Source: JBBDRW01 sp040905265
Lineage (GTDB): Bacteria > Bacteroidota > Rhodothermia > Balneolales > Balneolaceae
Direction: 5' to 3'
Length of the DNA: 24,302 nt
NCBI GenBank assembly: GCA_040905265.1
Contig: JBBDRW010000136.1
Coordinates: 1 to 24,302, forward strand
Positions 7,318 through 15,037 of this stretch are shown piece by piece. Every line of letters begins with the position of its first letter. Positions within the stretch are counted from its first letter, which is position 1. Under the pieces are notes generated by a model. That model made no database searches, was not told the DNA's origin, and worked only from the letters and a program-made list of their open reading frames with translations. The position numbers were made by a program, and so were the translations under genes.

Positions 7318-8928
7318 TCAACCATGCGATACGGTGATTGCCGCCTTCTTATAGACACCGCGTTGCAACCGTATAAGGAGTCCCTCCCCGGTCAGCCGGG
7401 CAAGATAGCGCTTGGCTGTTCGGGGAGGTATGTTTATTCTCTCTGCTACTTCAACCGCCCGTGACGTTTCAAACCGGATCGGCAATAGCGAGTAGTAGTG
7501 GTGAAATCTCTCGCCCATTGCATCTGTTTCCGTTTCAGCAGACGGTTCCGGAATCAGACGAAATAATCGGATCGCATGTTTCAGACAGGTATCCACAAGC
7601 CATAAGGCGGCAATCATGTCCGATTCATCCGGTGTAACAGAAGAGAGATGCTTCAGTGCATTTGAATCGTCATCATAACTTCTCAACAGCGAAAATATCG
7701 TAATAAAACGGATAGTGAGGAGTGCCGCCCTCCGGTTTGACAAATGCAGAAAGCCGGGCAGGTCAAGCTCCTCAATAATTTGCATTTTTTCAGCAAACGT
7801 ATCGTCCACCATCTGCCACTGATTGTCCGTTAAATCTATGTGAAGCGGAAACTCTCTCTCTGCCAAAATCTGGTAGAGTTGAGCAAGTTCCCGACTCGCT
7901 TCGCCGATCTTCTCATTGAAAACCCTGCTTTTACGGTCAGGTCTGGGACTTTGCCACTTGTTTGGGAGCTCTGTCGAGTAGAGTGCGAAAAGCGAAGAGA
8001 TCTCATTTCCGGACAGCTCAACCATTTTCCGGAATTCAGTTACACTGCCGGAGAGAAGCATCGACAGATTCGGCTTTTCAATCCGGACCGTTCCTGTTGC
8101 GAGTGGAATCCGAAATGGTTCATGACGGTAGGAACGTTCCGCCAGATTCGAGAGAAACTGCCATGTTTTGCCGGATCGTTTCTGACTCATGACTGACGTC
8201 AGGTCGGAAAGGATGAGAAGCCCATGTCCTCCGTTCTCTTCCAGCAGATGAAACAGCGTCTCCTCCTCCGGGCCAGCCGTAAGAAAAAGGCTTCCGGGTT
8301 GTCCGGTCGACTTATCCAGCTCCAGCAGATGGTTATGCAACACTTGTCCCAAACGTCTCGCTTTTTCCGGCATGCCGCTGGCCGTTCCTCCCGAATCCAT
8401 GACGAAAGAATAGTGCCCCGGACGAACATGTCCGCCACTATATTCGGCAGTAACCTGCACAAGATGAGATGCGATAACCGGCAGGGATGAGAGCAGAAAG
8501 AGGTCCCGCTTTCTCTCATCCTCAATTTGGTTGCAACAGACACCGATCAGGTCTGGCAGGTGTTGATAAACGATTCCGGGTATAGGTGGTGTATCCGGCA
8601 GCTCCCCTGCCGGTTCAGTTTCAAGTCCGAGAGACTCACTGATCTCATCCATCTCTTGTTGAACTGCTTTCAGGCTTGAAAGAAATAGTGCGGAGTCTCC
8701 CCCGCCGGCTGCAGGCAGCCCGTGATTTCCTGCTCTTCTGGCACGGTGAAGCAGCTGTAACAGATTTTCTCTTTCAGATTCCCAATAACAGAGGTCTGAT
8801 ATTTTATCAAGTGACTCTTTTGTGAGCCTGTTTCTGTCGAAAAGTTCCTCTGTTACCTGTTGCCATAACTCCAGAGCACTGCTCTCCAGATGCTCGGGAG
8901 GGTCGGGCAAGTTTTGAATCCTGCTCAT
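7318..8928 (-). CDS. DUF3987-like protein with degenerate P-loop and C-terminal winged helix
   Basis: The protein is 536 aa and soluble. The middle (about residues 115-320) resembles the DUF3987 family of P-loop proteins: a hydrophobic helix DLFLLSSLPVIASHLVQV, a strand and loop SFVMDSGGTASGMPEKA where the family has an ASGK-type Walker A, LLEENGGHGLLILSDLTSV, and NLSMLLSGSVTEF. The lysine of the P-loop appears lost (ASGM at about 183-186). Residues about 8-60 (PPEHLESSALELWQQV, then LCYWESERENL) recall the N-terminal part of P27-type phage terminase small subunits, at low confidence. Residues about 485-528 look like a winged helix (VAERINIPPRTAKRYLARL then GLLIRLQRGVY). DUF3987 proteins are often carried on mobile elements, but no integrase or other phage gene is nearby. 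Function unknown; assignment from recalled motifs only. Confidence 0.6.
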   Translation of the reverse strand: MSRIQNLPDPPEHLESSALELWQQVTEELFDRNRLTKESLDKISDLCYWESERENLLQLLHRARRAGNHGLPAAGGGDSALFLSSLKAVQQEMDEISESLGLETEPAGELPDTPPIPGIVYQHLPDLIGVCCNQIEDERKRDLFLLSSLPVIASHLVQVTAEYSGGHVRPGHYSFVMDSGGTASGMPEKARRLGQVLHNHLLELDKSTGQPGSLFLTAGPEEETLFHLLEENGGHGLLILSDLTSVMSQKRSGKTWQFLSNLAERSYRHEPFRIPLATGTVRIEKPNLSMLLSGSVTEFRKMVELSGNEISSLFALYSTELPNKWQSPRPDRKSRVFNEKIGEASRELAQLYQILAEREFPLHIDLTDNQWQMVDDTFAEKMQIIEELDLPGFLHLSNRRAALLTIRFITIFSLLRSYDDDSNALKHLSSVTPDESDMIAALWLVDTCLKHAIRLFRLIPEPSAETETDAMGERFHHYYSLLPIRFETSRAVEVAERINIPPRTAKRYLARLTGEGLLIRLQRGVYKKAAITVSHG

Positions 8929-8950
8929 ACAGACTGTTGCTGGTTTTGAA

Positions 8951-8977
8951 TGTCAATCATACGGTACCTGATTGTCA
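8951..8977. promoter_or_regulatory. Operator-like inverted repeat upstream of the DUF3987-like gene
   Basis: TGTCAATCA (8951-8959) and TGATTGTCA (8969-8977) form arms matching in 8 of 9 positions around a 9-nt centre that includes GGTACC. The dyad lies 23 bp upstream of the start codon at 8928. It contains two TTGACA-like hexamers on the minus strand. Its size and position suit a repressor site, possibly for the winged-helix protein encoded just downstream. Confidence 0.4.
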
Positions 8978-9076
8978 ACAAATATTTCTGATTCGGGAGT
9001 ACACAACCTGAAGTCGGTTCGTCTCCAGGTTCGTGAAATAATACAAAACCATTCCCGAATTAGTAAACTACAGTTT

Positions 9077-9138
9077 CCAGAAGTCTGCCGGATCTGGGGG
9101 TTGTCGAAAAGATTTTACCGAATGGAATGCCAGGTATT
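9077..9138. repeat. Imperfect repeat, copy A (between mcp and the DUF3987-like gene)
   Basis: This copy begins CCAGAAGTCTGCCGGA (9077-9092), continues to GGTTGTCGAA (about 9099-9108) and AAGATTTTAC (about 9109-9118). The same blocks occur in the same order and orientation at 10983-11040. The first block matches in 15 of 16 positions and the second in 9 of 10, with small gaps between. Similarity fades past about 9118. The 260-bp interval 8929-9188 otherwise holds no gene I can support. Confidence 0.5.
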
Positions 9139-9188
9139 CACTACCCTGATTCTCTTGATGAACAGGGTTCAAACGGTATCTGACGGTA

Positions 9189-10487
9189 TCAGAAACCATT
9201 GAAATCTTCATCGTCATCCAGTGGAATTAGAAGTGAACCGAGGCGCCCATTCTCACTGTCAGACATGTTTTCACTCTTACTCTCATGACGGCTCTTTCCG
9301 ACAAGGGACGACTGCACCGGCCGCCGCCAGTCTCTCCCGCCGTTTTTTCTGTCTCTCAACTTCGAAACATCTGCCAGATCACTCCTCACGATATCACGCT
9401 GCGAAAAGCCTCTCTGACTGATCTCAGTTGCAGCAAGGCCGGTCAGGCTCCGGACTATCTCCATAAAATCATTTGCCTGTGCCGAGAGCTCCTGGGCTGC
9501 CATGGCAGTGCCTTCTGACCGGACAGCATTCTCCTGAACCGCTCCGTCCAACTGCTGCATATACCGGCTGACCTGTTCAATGCCCTCCCCCTGTTCACCC
9601 GATGCAGCTGCAATTTCGATAACATGCCGGTTCACACGTGCTACATTTTCCTCAATTTTCTTCAGATATCCTGCCACTTCATGGACAACATGAGCTCCCC
9701 GTTCAGATGTTTGTTGCGAAGATTCAATCAATTTTTCGGTATGCCTGGCAGAATCCGCACTCCGCTTCGCCAGTGCCCTTACCTCTTCGGCAACGACTGC
9801 AAAACCTTTTCCTGCATCCCCTGCGCGCGCCGCCTCAACAGAAGCGTTCAGCGCGAGAAGATGCAGCTGAGATGCGATTTCATCTATGGTTTTCATAATT
9901 TTTGACGTCTCCTGTGAGGCGTGCCGTATCTGTTCCATCGCCTCATTCATCCGATCCATAGCCATAGCTCCTTCAGCAACCCATGGTCGTGTCTCCAGCA
10001 TAGCCCTTTCAGCTTCACCGGCACTTTTTGCATTTCTGGATGCTTGTCCTGAAATCTGTTCCAGGGAAGATGTTGTCTGTTGCAAGTTTGCCGCCTGTTC
10101 AACGGAACTCTGTGCAAGCTCCTGGCTCGATGCCGACAGCTGATCTGCCGATGCGTTCACCTGTTCCGCCCCCTCCGAAAGCTGGCTGATTACACTGGAC
10201 AGTATTCGGTTAACCGATTGCTCCATACGAATACTTAAACAGGCCACTACCAGAGAACAAACTACAACAAAGAGCGAGAGTGCCCACTTGAACGAGATGA
10301 TTCCGAGAGCAGGTTCTTCATATACTGCAGAGAGATCTGAGCCCGACAACCAATAAAGAACCCACCCACCCAGAAGAAGCAATAGAGCCGCACCCACCAA
10401 TCCAGGCAGCATGATACGCCAACCAACCGATCCGGAGAGTTTTTGAGATGTATTCGTTCTATCTGTAGATCTCTTCATGGTATTCAT
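9189..10487 (-). CDS. Methyl-accepting chemotaxis protein with minimal periplasmic loop
   Basis: The protein is 432 aa. Two membrane segments lie at about residues 26-48 and 62-85, separated by only ~14 periplasmic residues. There is no ligand-binding domain and no recognisable HAMP domain. The cytoplasmic signalling hairpin runs from about 100 to 350 with the conserved tip LLALNASVEAARAGDAGKGF and VVAEEVRALAKRSA (about 210-244), which binds CheW and CheA. An ~80-residue polar tail ends DDDEDFNGF. The final DFNGF has aromatics spaced like the NWETF CheR-tethering pentapeptide. The receptor may sense a membrane or cytoplasmic condition, or act through partner proteins. The start overlaps the cheW end by 29 nt; Met4 (10478) is an alternative start. 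It is last in the chemotaxis operon. Confidence 0.95.
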   Translation of the reverse strand: MNTMKRSTDRTNTSQKLSGSVGWRIMLPGLVGAALLLLLGGWVLYWLSGSDLSAVYEEPALGIISFKWALSLFVVVCSLVVACLSIRMEQSVNRILSSVISQLSEGAEQVNASADQLSASSQELAQSSVEQAANLQQTTSSLEQISGQASRNAKSAGEAERAMLETRPWVAEGAMAMDRMNEAMEQIRHASQETSKIMKTIDEIASQLHLLALNASVEAARAGDAGKGFAVVAEEVRALAKRSADSARHTEKLIESSQQTSERGAHVVHEVAGYLKKIEENVARVNRHVIEIAAASGEQGEGIEQVSRYMQQLDGAVQENAVRSEGTAMAAQELSAQANDFMEIVRSLTGLAATEISQRGFSQRDIVRSDLADVSKLRDRKNGGRDWRRPVQSSLVGKSRHESKSENMSDSENGRLGSLLIPLDDDEDFNGF

Positions 10488-10926
10488 CTGTTACAAGTTT
10501 CTCGACATTCAGAACCTGAATGGACCCCTCATCCTCTTCCCGATTTGCATCACCTGTTACAAACCGATCAATACCTTCATTTCCGTTCTCTCTTTTCTGA
10601 GACACCCCAACCTCACCTGCATCTGTAACACCCGACACCCGGTCGACGACGACTCCCATCAACCAGTGCCTGTACTGTATAATGACAAAGCAACTTGTCT
10701 CCCCAACCGGCTTCGGCGACAACCCTAACGTTCGTCTAAGATCCATCATCGGCACAATCTTCCCCCGCAGGTTCACAACCCCAAGTATAGAATCCGGGGT
10801 GCCGGGAACCGGAGTTATTGGCAGAGGTGTGATGATCTCCTGAACATCCAGAATCCGTATGGCGTACTCATCTTCTCCCAAAAGAAAATGTATAAAGGTA
10901 TCTCCGTTTTCCTTTTCGATTTCCAT
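10459..10926 (-). CDS. cheW: Chemotaxis coupling protein CheW
   Basis: CheW links receptors to the CheA P5 domain at the inner membrane. The protein is about 155 aa from the ATG at 10926. It shows the CheW fold signatures FIHFLLGEDEYAIRILDVQEI, the GVVNLRGKIVPMMDLR motif typical of the receptor/CheA-binding surface, and WLMGVVVDRVSGV. A longer start at 10959 adds 11 residues but places a GGAG directly against the ATG, so the shorter one fits family length better. A linker rich in Glu, Asn and Gly (RENGNEGIDRF, then ANREEDEG) is inserted before the last strand IQVLNVEKL. The gene follows a 98-bp gap after cheX and overlaps the receptor gene. Confidence 0.95.
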   Translation of the reverse strand: MEIEKENGDTFIHFLLGEDEYAIRILDVQEIITPLPITPVPGTPDSILGVVNLRGKIVPMMDLRRTLGLSPKPVGETSCFVIIQYRHWLMGVVVDRVSGVTDAGEVGVSQKRENGNEGIDRFVTGDANREEDEGSIQVLNVEKLVTDEYHEEIYR

Positions 10927-10982
10927 AGTGATACCGGATCTTCGTTTACCTATGCACATCTCCAGGAGTCAGTCCAACACCC

Positions 10983-11040
10983 CCAGAAGTCTGTCGGACT
11001 TAGACTGGTTATCGAATCGCACAAGATTTACTTAAGTGCC
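10983..11040. repeat. Imperfect repeat, copy B (cheX-cheW intergenic)
   Basis: This copy begins CCAGAAGTCTGTCGGA (10983-10998), continues with GGTTATCGAA (about 11007-11016) and AAGATTTAC (about 11024-11032), the same blocks as copy A at 9077. Here the first block is part of a hairpin: CCAG-AAGTC, loop TGTCG, GACTT-AGA-CTGG, giving a 9-bp stem with a 3-nt bulge. No T-run is present, so it is not an obvious terminator. It could be a processing or translation-control structure in the che mRNA ahead of cheW. Confidence 0.5.
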
Positions 11041-11057
11041 GGATGCGAAGTGCTGAG

Positions 11058-11534
11058 TCACTTTGTGAAAACGACAGTAATCTCAACCCACCCCTCATCA
11101 AACGGGATCCGGATTGTTTCGGTCACATTATCATCTATCTCCGATGCCGGATCTTTTTCGGTATTCGGTATCTCCGGTGGCTTCAGTGAACAGATCGTTC
11201 CGTTCCTGGCAAGAAGCGGAGCCGCATTTCCGCATAAAATATTGGAAATCTCTTTGAGCGCTCCCATCTCCTGTTCTTCGTCTGCCTGTTCGATCCCCAG
11301 CATATTGGAGGCGATCGACTGCCGTAACTGCCGGGATGGAGTTACAATCATGGCACCTTCACGTGCTCCTGTAAACCGAACCAGAGAGCGCACTCTCTCG
11401 TCAGGTTCATCCAGGCCGTTTTCGTCCGCTTCCTGCTCCCCGAGTGGATACATAAAACAGACGATCTCAAATGTATGCAGTGCGATCGCATATATCTGAT
11501 CGCGCAATGCCTCACTGTTCATTAATTTTATCAT
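11058..11534 (-). CDS. cheX: CheX-like CheY-P phosphatase (CheC/CheX family)
   Basis: CheX-type proteins dephosphorylate CheY-P, resetting the motor signal. The ORF is 158 aa, the expected size. The active-site helix reads ALKEISNILCGNAAPLL, matching the family's ExxN pattern with Glu95 and Asn98. Only one such motif is visible, which favours CheX over two-motif CheC. The stretch REGAMIVTPSRQLRQSIASNMLG before it is like the CheX strand-helix preceding the second half. Met5 (11522) is an alternative start. It is flanked by a cheY-like gene and cheW in the operon; CheD in the same operon usually partners CheC, so the exact partner is open. Confidence 0.75.
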   Translation of the reverse strand: MIKLMNSEALRDQIYAIALHTFEIVCFMYPLGEQEADENGLDEPDERVRSLVRFTGAREGAMIVTPSRQLRQSIASNMLGIEQADEEQEMGALKEISNILCGNAAPLLARNGTICSLKPPEIPNTEKDPASEIDDNVTETIRIPFDEGWVEITVVFTK

Positions 11535-11573
11535 TGGTTTGGCGTGAGTTATTGTTGGTTATCTCCCGGAAGC

Positions 11574-11601
11574 CATTGCAGTACCATTCCGGATTGCAAT
11601 G
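11574..11601. repeat. Inverted repeat between the cheY-like gene and cheX
   Basis: CATTGCA (11574-11580) and TGCAATG (11595-11601) form a perfect 7-bp stem with a 14-nt loop in the 74-bp spacer between cheX and the second cheY. CCGGA also occurs twice here. There is no T-run on either side. Confidence 0.4.
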
Positions 11602-11608
11602 ACCTCAC

Positions 11609-12013
11609 TTAGTTGGTTCCCAACCGGACCTTCCCGATGCCGGCTGAACAAATTCTTTCTATTTCCCGGCTTAACAGCTCAGGGGTAAATGGCTTCTTCA
11701 AATATCCGGATCCAAGACTGGCCACAAACTCTACACGCTCATTATTGCTTTCGGCCGAAACAATCAAAACCGGAATGTGGCGGGTCTCCTCCCGGCTTCG
11801 AATCTCCTCGAGCATCTCCAGGCCGTCCATGACTGGCATATTGATATCCAGAATAACAAGATCGATCCCGCCGTTGGACAGACGTTCAATTCCCTCCTTC
11901 CCATCATTTGCCGTATGAATGGTTCCAATGTTTAACCGGCTCATTTCAAGGGTCCGTGAAATGACGGTCTGCATAACAGCACAATCTTCGACTATGAGAA
12001 CATTTCGTTTCAT
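11609..12013 (-). CDS. CheY-like single-domain response regulator
   Basis: A stand-alone receiver domain of about 134 aa starting at the ATG at 12013. An upstream GTG at 12022 overlaps the cheD stop as GTGA and could also be used. Conserved residues are present: the acidic pair in IVEDCAV, the phospho-Asp in VILDINMPVMDG (Asp56 from the ATG), Ser in LIVSAES and Lys in YLKKPF. The MDG after the phospho-site is typical of general receivers rather than the motor-binding CheY. It may bind the switch, act as a phosphate sink for CheA, or serve another output. This is the second receiver in the operon. Confidence 0.9.
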   Translation of the reverse strand: MKRNVLIVEDCAVMQTVISRTLEMSRLNIGTIHTANDGKEGIERLSNGGIDLVILDINMPVMDGLEMLEEIRSREETRHIPVLIVSAESNNERVEFVASLGSGYLKKPFTPELLSREIERICSAGIGKVRLGTN

Positions 12014-12018
12014 GATAT

Positions 12019-12555
12019 TCACCTGTTGGATTGATAACGGCCCGCATCCGGACCTGACGGCTCTTCATGACGGTCATGGGTTGTATTTATCGGCTTCTTG
12101 TTGATCGTCACTAACCCGTTTTTCAGATTCAGGGCCATCGTTCTGGATCGGGTACCTCCGATATCCTGGTTTGTAATAATGAATCCATTCTTCCAAAGCA
12201 GCTTTCGAAGTGTTGTAATATTTCGTTGTCCAATTTTGAAATAGTCTTCATTCCCGGCCTGTTTCATTGATGCACCTCCGGCGACAGTAATTTGCAGGTA
12301 CTCTCTGGATGCACCCAGTTCCACCATTCTTCTCAACAGAAGTTCAAACCCGGTATCGACGAACATAGCCGGACGGCTCTTCGCCTTTTCCGGTGACGAT
12401 TTCGAAAGTGGCATCATTACATGCAGAAGCCCTCCTGCCGAGAGTTCAGGATCGTAGAGAGCTATCCCGAGACAACTGCCCAAAGCATACGTTATAAGTG
12501 TATCCTCCGGTTGAGCTGACACTTCTAAATCACCGACGCCTACTATGATATTCAT
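12019..12555 (-). CDS. cheD: Chemoreceptor glutamine deamidase CheD
   Basis: CheD converts specific receptor glutamines to glutamate and tunes receptor activity. The protein is 178 aa. The catalytic triad can be read as Cys28 in ALGSCLGIALYD, His45 in GLLHVMMP and Thr68 in FVDTGFELLLRR. The later ITVAGGASM and IGGTRSRTMALNLKNG blocks are also family hallmarks. The C-terminal ~20 residues are extra and polar. It starts 24 bp after cheA and its stop overlaps the GTG of the cheY-like gene. Family partners are CheC-type phosphatases; here a CheX-like gene is in the same operon. Confidence 0.95.
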   Translation of the reverse strand: MNIIVGVGDLEVSAQPEDTLITYALGSCLGIALYDPELSAGGLLHVMMPLSKSSPEKAKSRPAMFVDTGFELLLRRMVELGASREYLQITVAGGASMKQAGNEDYFKIGQRNITTLRKLLWKNGFIITNQDIGGTRSRTMALNLKNGLVTINKKPINTTHDRHEEPSGPDAGRYQSNR

Positions 12556-12579
12556 GATATCCTGTGATTATGAAATTTG

Positions 12580-14433
12580 TTAAACTATGGCAGGCTCACC
12601 CGGTTCGCTGACCGGTGGTTGGGTTATCGACTCAAATTTTTTATCAGTGACCCGGTTGATCAGAGAATGGGTGTCCAGAATCAATCCTACCCGACCGTCT
12701 CCAAGGATCGCTCCGCCCGCGATGTACTTCAATGCAAACGGTGTGCGTATTGGCTTGCCAACCACCTGTTGCTGGCCAATCACCCGGTCTACCTGAACAG
12801 CATAGTTACCACTTTTACTGCGGACTACAACCAAAATCCCGGCCTCCGCAGCGTCCGTTTCCCGCTCAATATGGAACAATTGATGTAACCGGACGAGAGG
12901 CATCCGGTTTTCGGAGATCTGCACCATCTCTGTCTCTTCCTGGCGCGGTAGCAGCCGGCTCTCCTCCATTCGGCACACTCTCTCAATCTGGAGAGCCGGA
13001 ATGATAAACTTCTCGCTGCCCGACTGAATCATCAAGCCATTTGTCACCGCCAGTGTACAGGGGATTTCAAGGCTGATTCGGGTACCAATTCCCCGTTCCG
13101 AATATATATCAATCTTACCCTGCATTCGCTCTGCCGATTGCCTGACAACATCCAGACCGACACCCCGTCCCGAAAGTTCTGTCACCTTCTCTGTCGAAGT
13201 TATACCCGGATGAAAAATGAGCCTGAGAATTTCTTCGTCCTGCAGATCCGTTCCCTGCTGTACAAACCCTTTTTCGACAGCTTTCTCAAACACTTTAGAG
13301 GTATCGATGCCCCTTCCGTCATCCGAGACCTCAATCATCACCTTGCCACCTTCCTGAAATGCCTGTAACCTGATCTCTGCTTTCGATGATTTTCCGGCAC
13401 TCTCTCTCTCCCCGGGATTTTCAATCCCGTGATCGATAGAATTCCGGATGATGTGCACCAGCGGATCGGCCAGAAGGTCAACCAGATTTCTGTCGATCTC
13501 TGCCTCATCACCGTGGGTTACAAATTGAACAGATTTATCCGATTTTCTTGCCAAATCCCTCACGATTCGACTCATTTTCTGAAACGTTGCCCGCAGAGGA
13601 ACCATTCTCGACTCCAGTGCTACATCCTGTAACTCTCTCAAGGTCGATCCTGCCCTGGCAAGTTTATCCACAAGCATCGGGTTTGATGTAACTTCGGGGT
13701 CCTGTACAAGAGATGAATGGGAGATAACCAGCTCTCCCACAAGATCGACAAGCCGATCAAGCCGTTGGAGAGTAACACGCACTGTCGACTCCTCTTCAGC
13801 CGTTTTCTCTGATTCTGCCTCACCGGTATCATCGAACGGCATCCCTGTCTCCTGTTTCTCACGAGTCGCCTGGCTACTGTTCCAACGTCCGAAAGAGTAG
13901 TGAGGGCTCGGCCCGGAGGTATGGCTGCTTTCCCGAACTGCCTCAGCAAGTGGTCTGCCATCCTCAATAACTCTGTCAATGATCTCCTCCAGAGCCTTCT
14001 TCCCGGGTGGAACCGGAATCTCCTCTCCACCGGATGCCGTCTCCACGATACGAAGATAGTATCGAATGATATCGATGGCTTCCAGCGTCAGGTCCGCCGA
14101 GATTTCCGAAAATGCAAGCTTCCCGTCCCGGATCAGGTCAAGCAGAGATTCCGCCTTGTGTGTAAAACCGGCGACCGGAACCAGTTCCATAAATTCTGAA
14201 GTTCCTTTGATCGTATGAAACATCCGAAATATGGTATTGATCAGTTCCTGATCTCCCGGATTCGACTCCAGTTTCAATACGGCTGCCTCCGCCTCCCTGA
14301 TCAAATCGGTACACTCGTCTACATAATCTCCGGCCAACTCGACGTCAAAATCATCCGGTATCCGATATCCCTCCCGATTCACATCCGGTTCCGTCCCCGC
14401 ACCCACTCTGCTTGTGAAATTTCGGAAGGCCAT
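12580..14433 (-). CDS. cheA: Chemotaxis histidine kinase CheA (no recognisable P2 domain)
   Basis: CheA autophosphorylates in response to receptors and passes phosphate to CheY. The protein is 617 aa. The P1 HPt domain (about 28-130) has the phospho-His at 73 in MFHTIKGTSEF. A ~90-residue low-complexity, charged linker follows, where P2 would normally lie. P3 starts VRVTLQRLDRLVDLVGELVI. P4 has the N-box PLVHIIRNSIDHGIE, G1 VSDDGRGID and G2 SGRGVGLDVV. P5 is the CheW-like C-terminus ending near VGLILDTHSLI. All catalytic boxes are intact, so it should be active. The absence of P2 suggests direct docking of CheY on P1/P4 or a different phosphotransfer efficiency. A GGAG lies 2 nt before the ATG. 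The upstream cheY is 11 bp away. Confidence 0.97.
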   Translation of the reverse strand: MAFRNFTSRVGAGTEPDVNREGYRIPDDFDVELAGDYVDECTDLIREAEAAVLKLESNPGDQELINTIFRMFHTIKGTSEFMELVPVAGFTHKAESLLDLIRDGKLAFSEISADLTLEAIDIIRYYLRIVETASGGEEIPVPPGKKALEEIIDRVIEDGRPLAEAVRESSHTSGPSPHYSFGRWNSSQATREKQETGMPFDDTGEAESEKTAEEESTVRVTLQRLDRLVDLVGELVISHSSLVQDPEVTSNPMLVDKLARAGSTLRELQDVALESRMVPLRATFQKMSRIVRDLARKSDKSVQFVTHGDEAEIDRNLVDLLADPLVHIIRNSIDHGIENPGERESAGKSSKAEIRLQAFQEGGKVMIEVSDDGRGIDTSKVFEKAVEKGFVQQGTDLQDEEILRLIFHPGITSTEKVTELSGRGVGLDVVRQSAERMQGKIDIYSERGIGTRISLEIPCTLAVTNGLMIQSGSEKFIIPALQIERVCRMEESRLLPRQEETEMVQISENRMPLVRLHQLFHIERETDAAEAGILVVVRSKSGNYAVQVDRVIGQQQVVGKPIRTPFALKYIAGGAILGDGRVGLILDTHSLINRVTDKKFESITQPPVSEPGEPAIV

Positions 14434-14444
14434 TGCTCCGGAGT

Positions 14445-14906
14445 TTATGAGTTAAGGATTTTCTTGAAAAACCCCTTTGAGCCGTTTTGGCCAGCTTTCA
14501 TCGCTTCAGAACTGATTTCTCCTTCATCTGTAAAGTATTTCCCGATCGCCTTTGACATCTTGTCGGCCGTATAAGGTTTGGTTACATACTCATTTACGCC
14601 ACCGTTGCTTAACGCCTTGTCGATCTTGTCCATCGATTTTTCACTTGTAACCATGACAATCGGAACATCGGAACTGCTTCGCAGCTTCCGAACTTCCATG
14701 GCAAATTCAAGTCCGGACATGGAAGGCATATTCCAGTCCACAAATACGATCTGGATCTCATTGTTGTTGAATTGTTGAAGTGCCTCCACGCCGTTTTTTG
14801 CCTCTACAAATTCAAAGTCAGCCAGCATCAACTGATTAAGAGCACGCTTTACCGCACTTCTCATAATTTTTGAATCGTCAACAATCAGAGCCTTTACTTT
14901 ACCCAT
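14445..14906 (-). CDS. cheY: Chemotaxis response regulator CheY with C-terminal extension
   Basis: CheY-P binds the flagellar switch to change rotation. The protein is 153 aa. The receiver is complete: Asp10 and Asp11 in LIVDDSKIM, phospho-Asp57 in IVFVDWNMPSMSG, Thr/Ser in MVTSEKS and Lys in YVTKPY. The VDWNMP signature is typical of chemotaxis CheY proteins. Beyond the usual end (about residue 127) there is a ~25-residue tail, EISSEAMKAGQNGSKG then FFKKILNS, ending in a basic, amphipathic-looking segment, not present in classical CheY. It is the first gene of the chemotaxis operon. Confidence 0.95.
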   Translation of the reverse strand: MGKVKALIVDDSKIMRSAVKRALNQLMLADFEFVEAKNGVEALQQFNNNEIQIVFVDWNMPSMSGLEFAMEVRKLRSSSDVPIVMVTSEKSMDKIDKALSNGGVNEYVTKPYTADKMSKAIGKYFTDEGEISSEAMKAGQNGSKGFFKKILNS

Positions 14907-15037
14907 AGCATATTCCTGTTAATAAGATTTACAGAATCCTGGCCGGCACCGTATCACACATCTGTATGTAACATCAAAAGTACCATCCTGAAACAGTCTG
15001 CCTAATGCAAATCCTGAGACGGTCAATCAGTGAAAAA

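Noticed and set aside
9149..9174. ACCCTG/CAGGGT inverted repeat after mcp as a terminator
   Set aside because: Six-bp stem with a 14-nt loop and no T-run on the minus strand.
8972..9202. 76-aa plus-strand open frame in the mcp-DUF3987 spacer
   Set aside because: It overlaps the operator-like dyad, the repeat copy and the end of mcp, lacks a ribosome-binding site and has no recognisable features.
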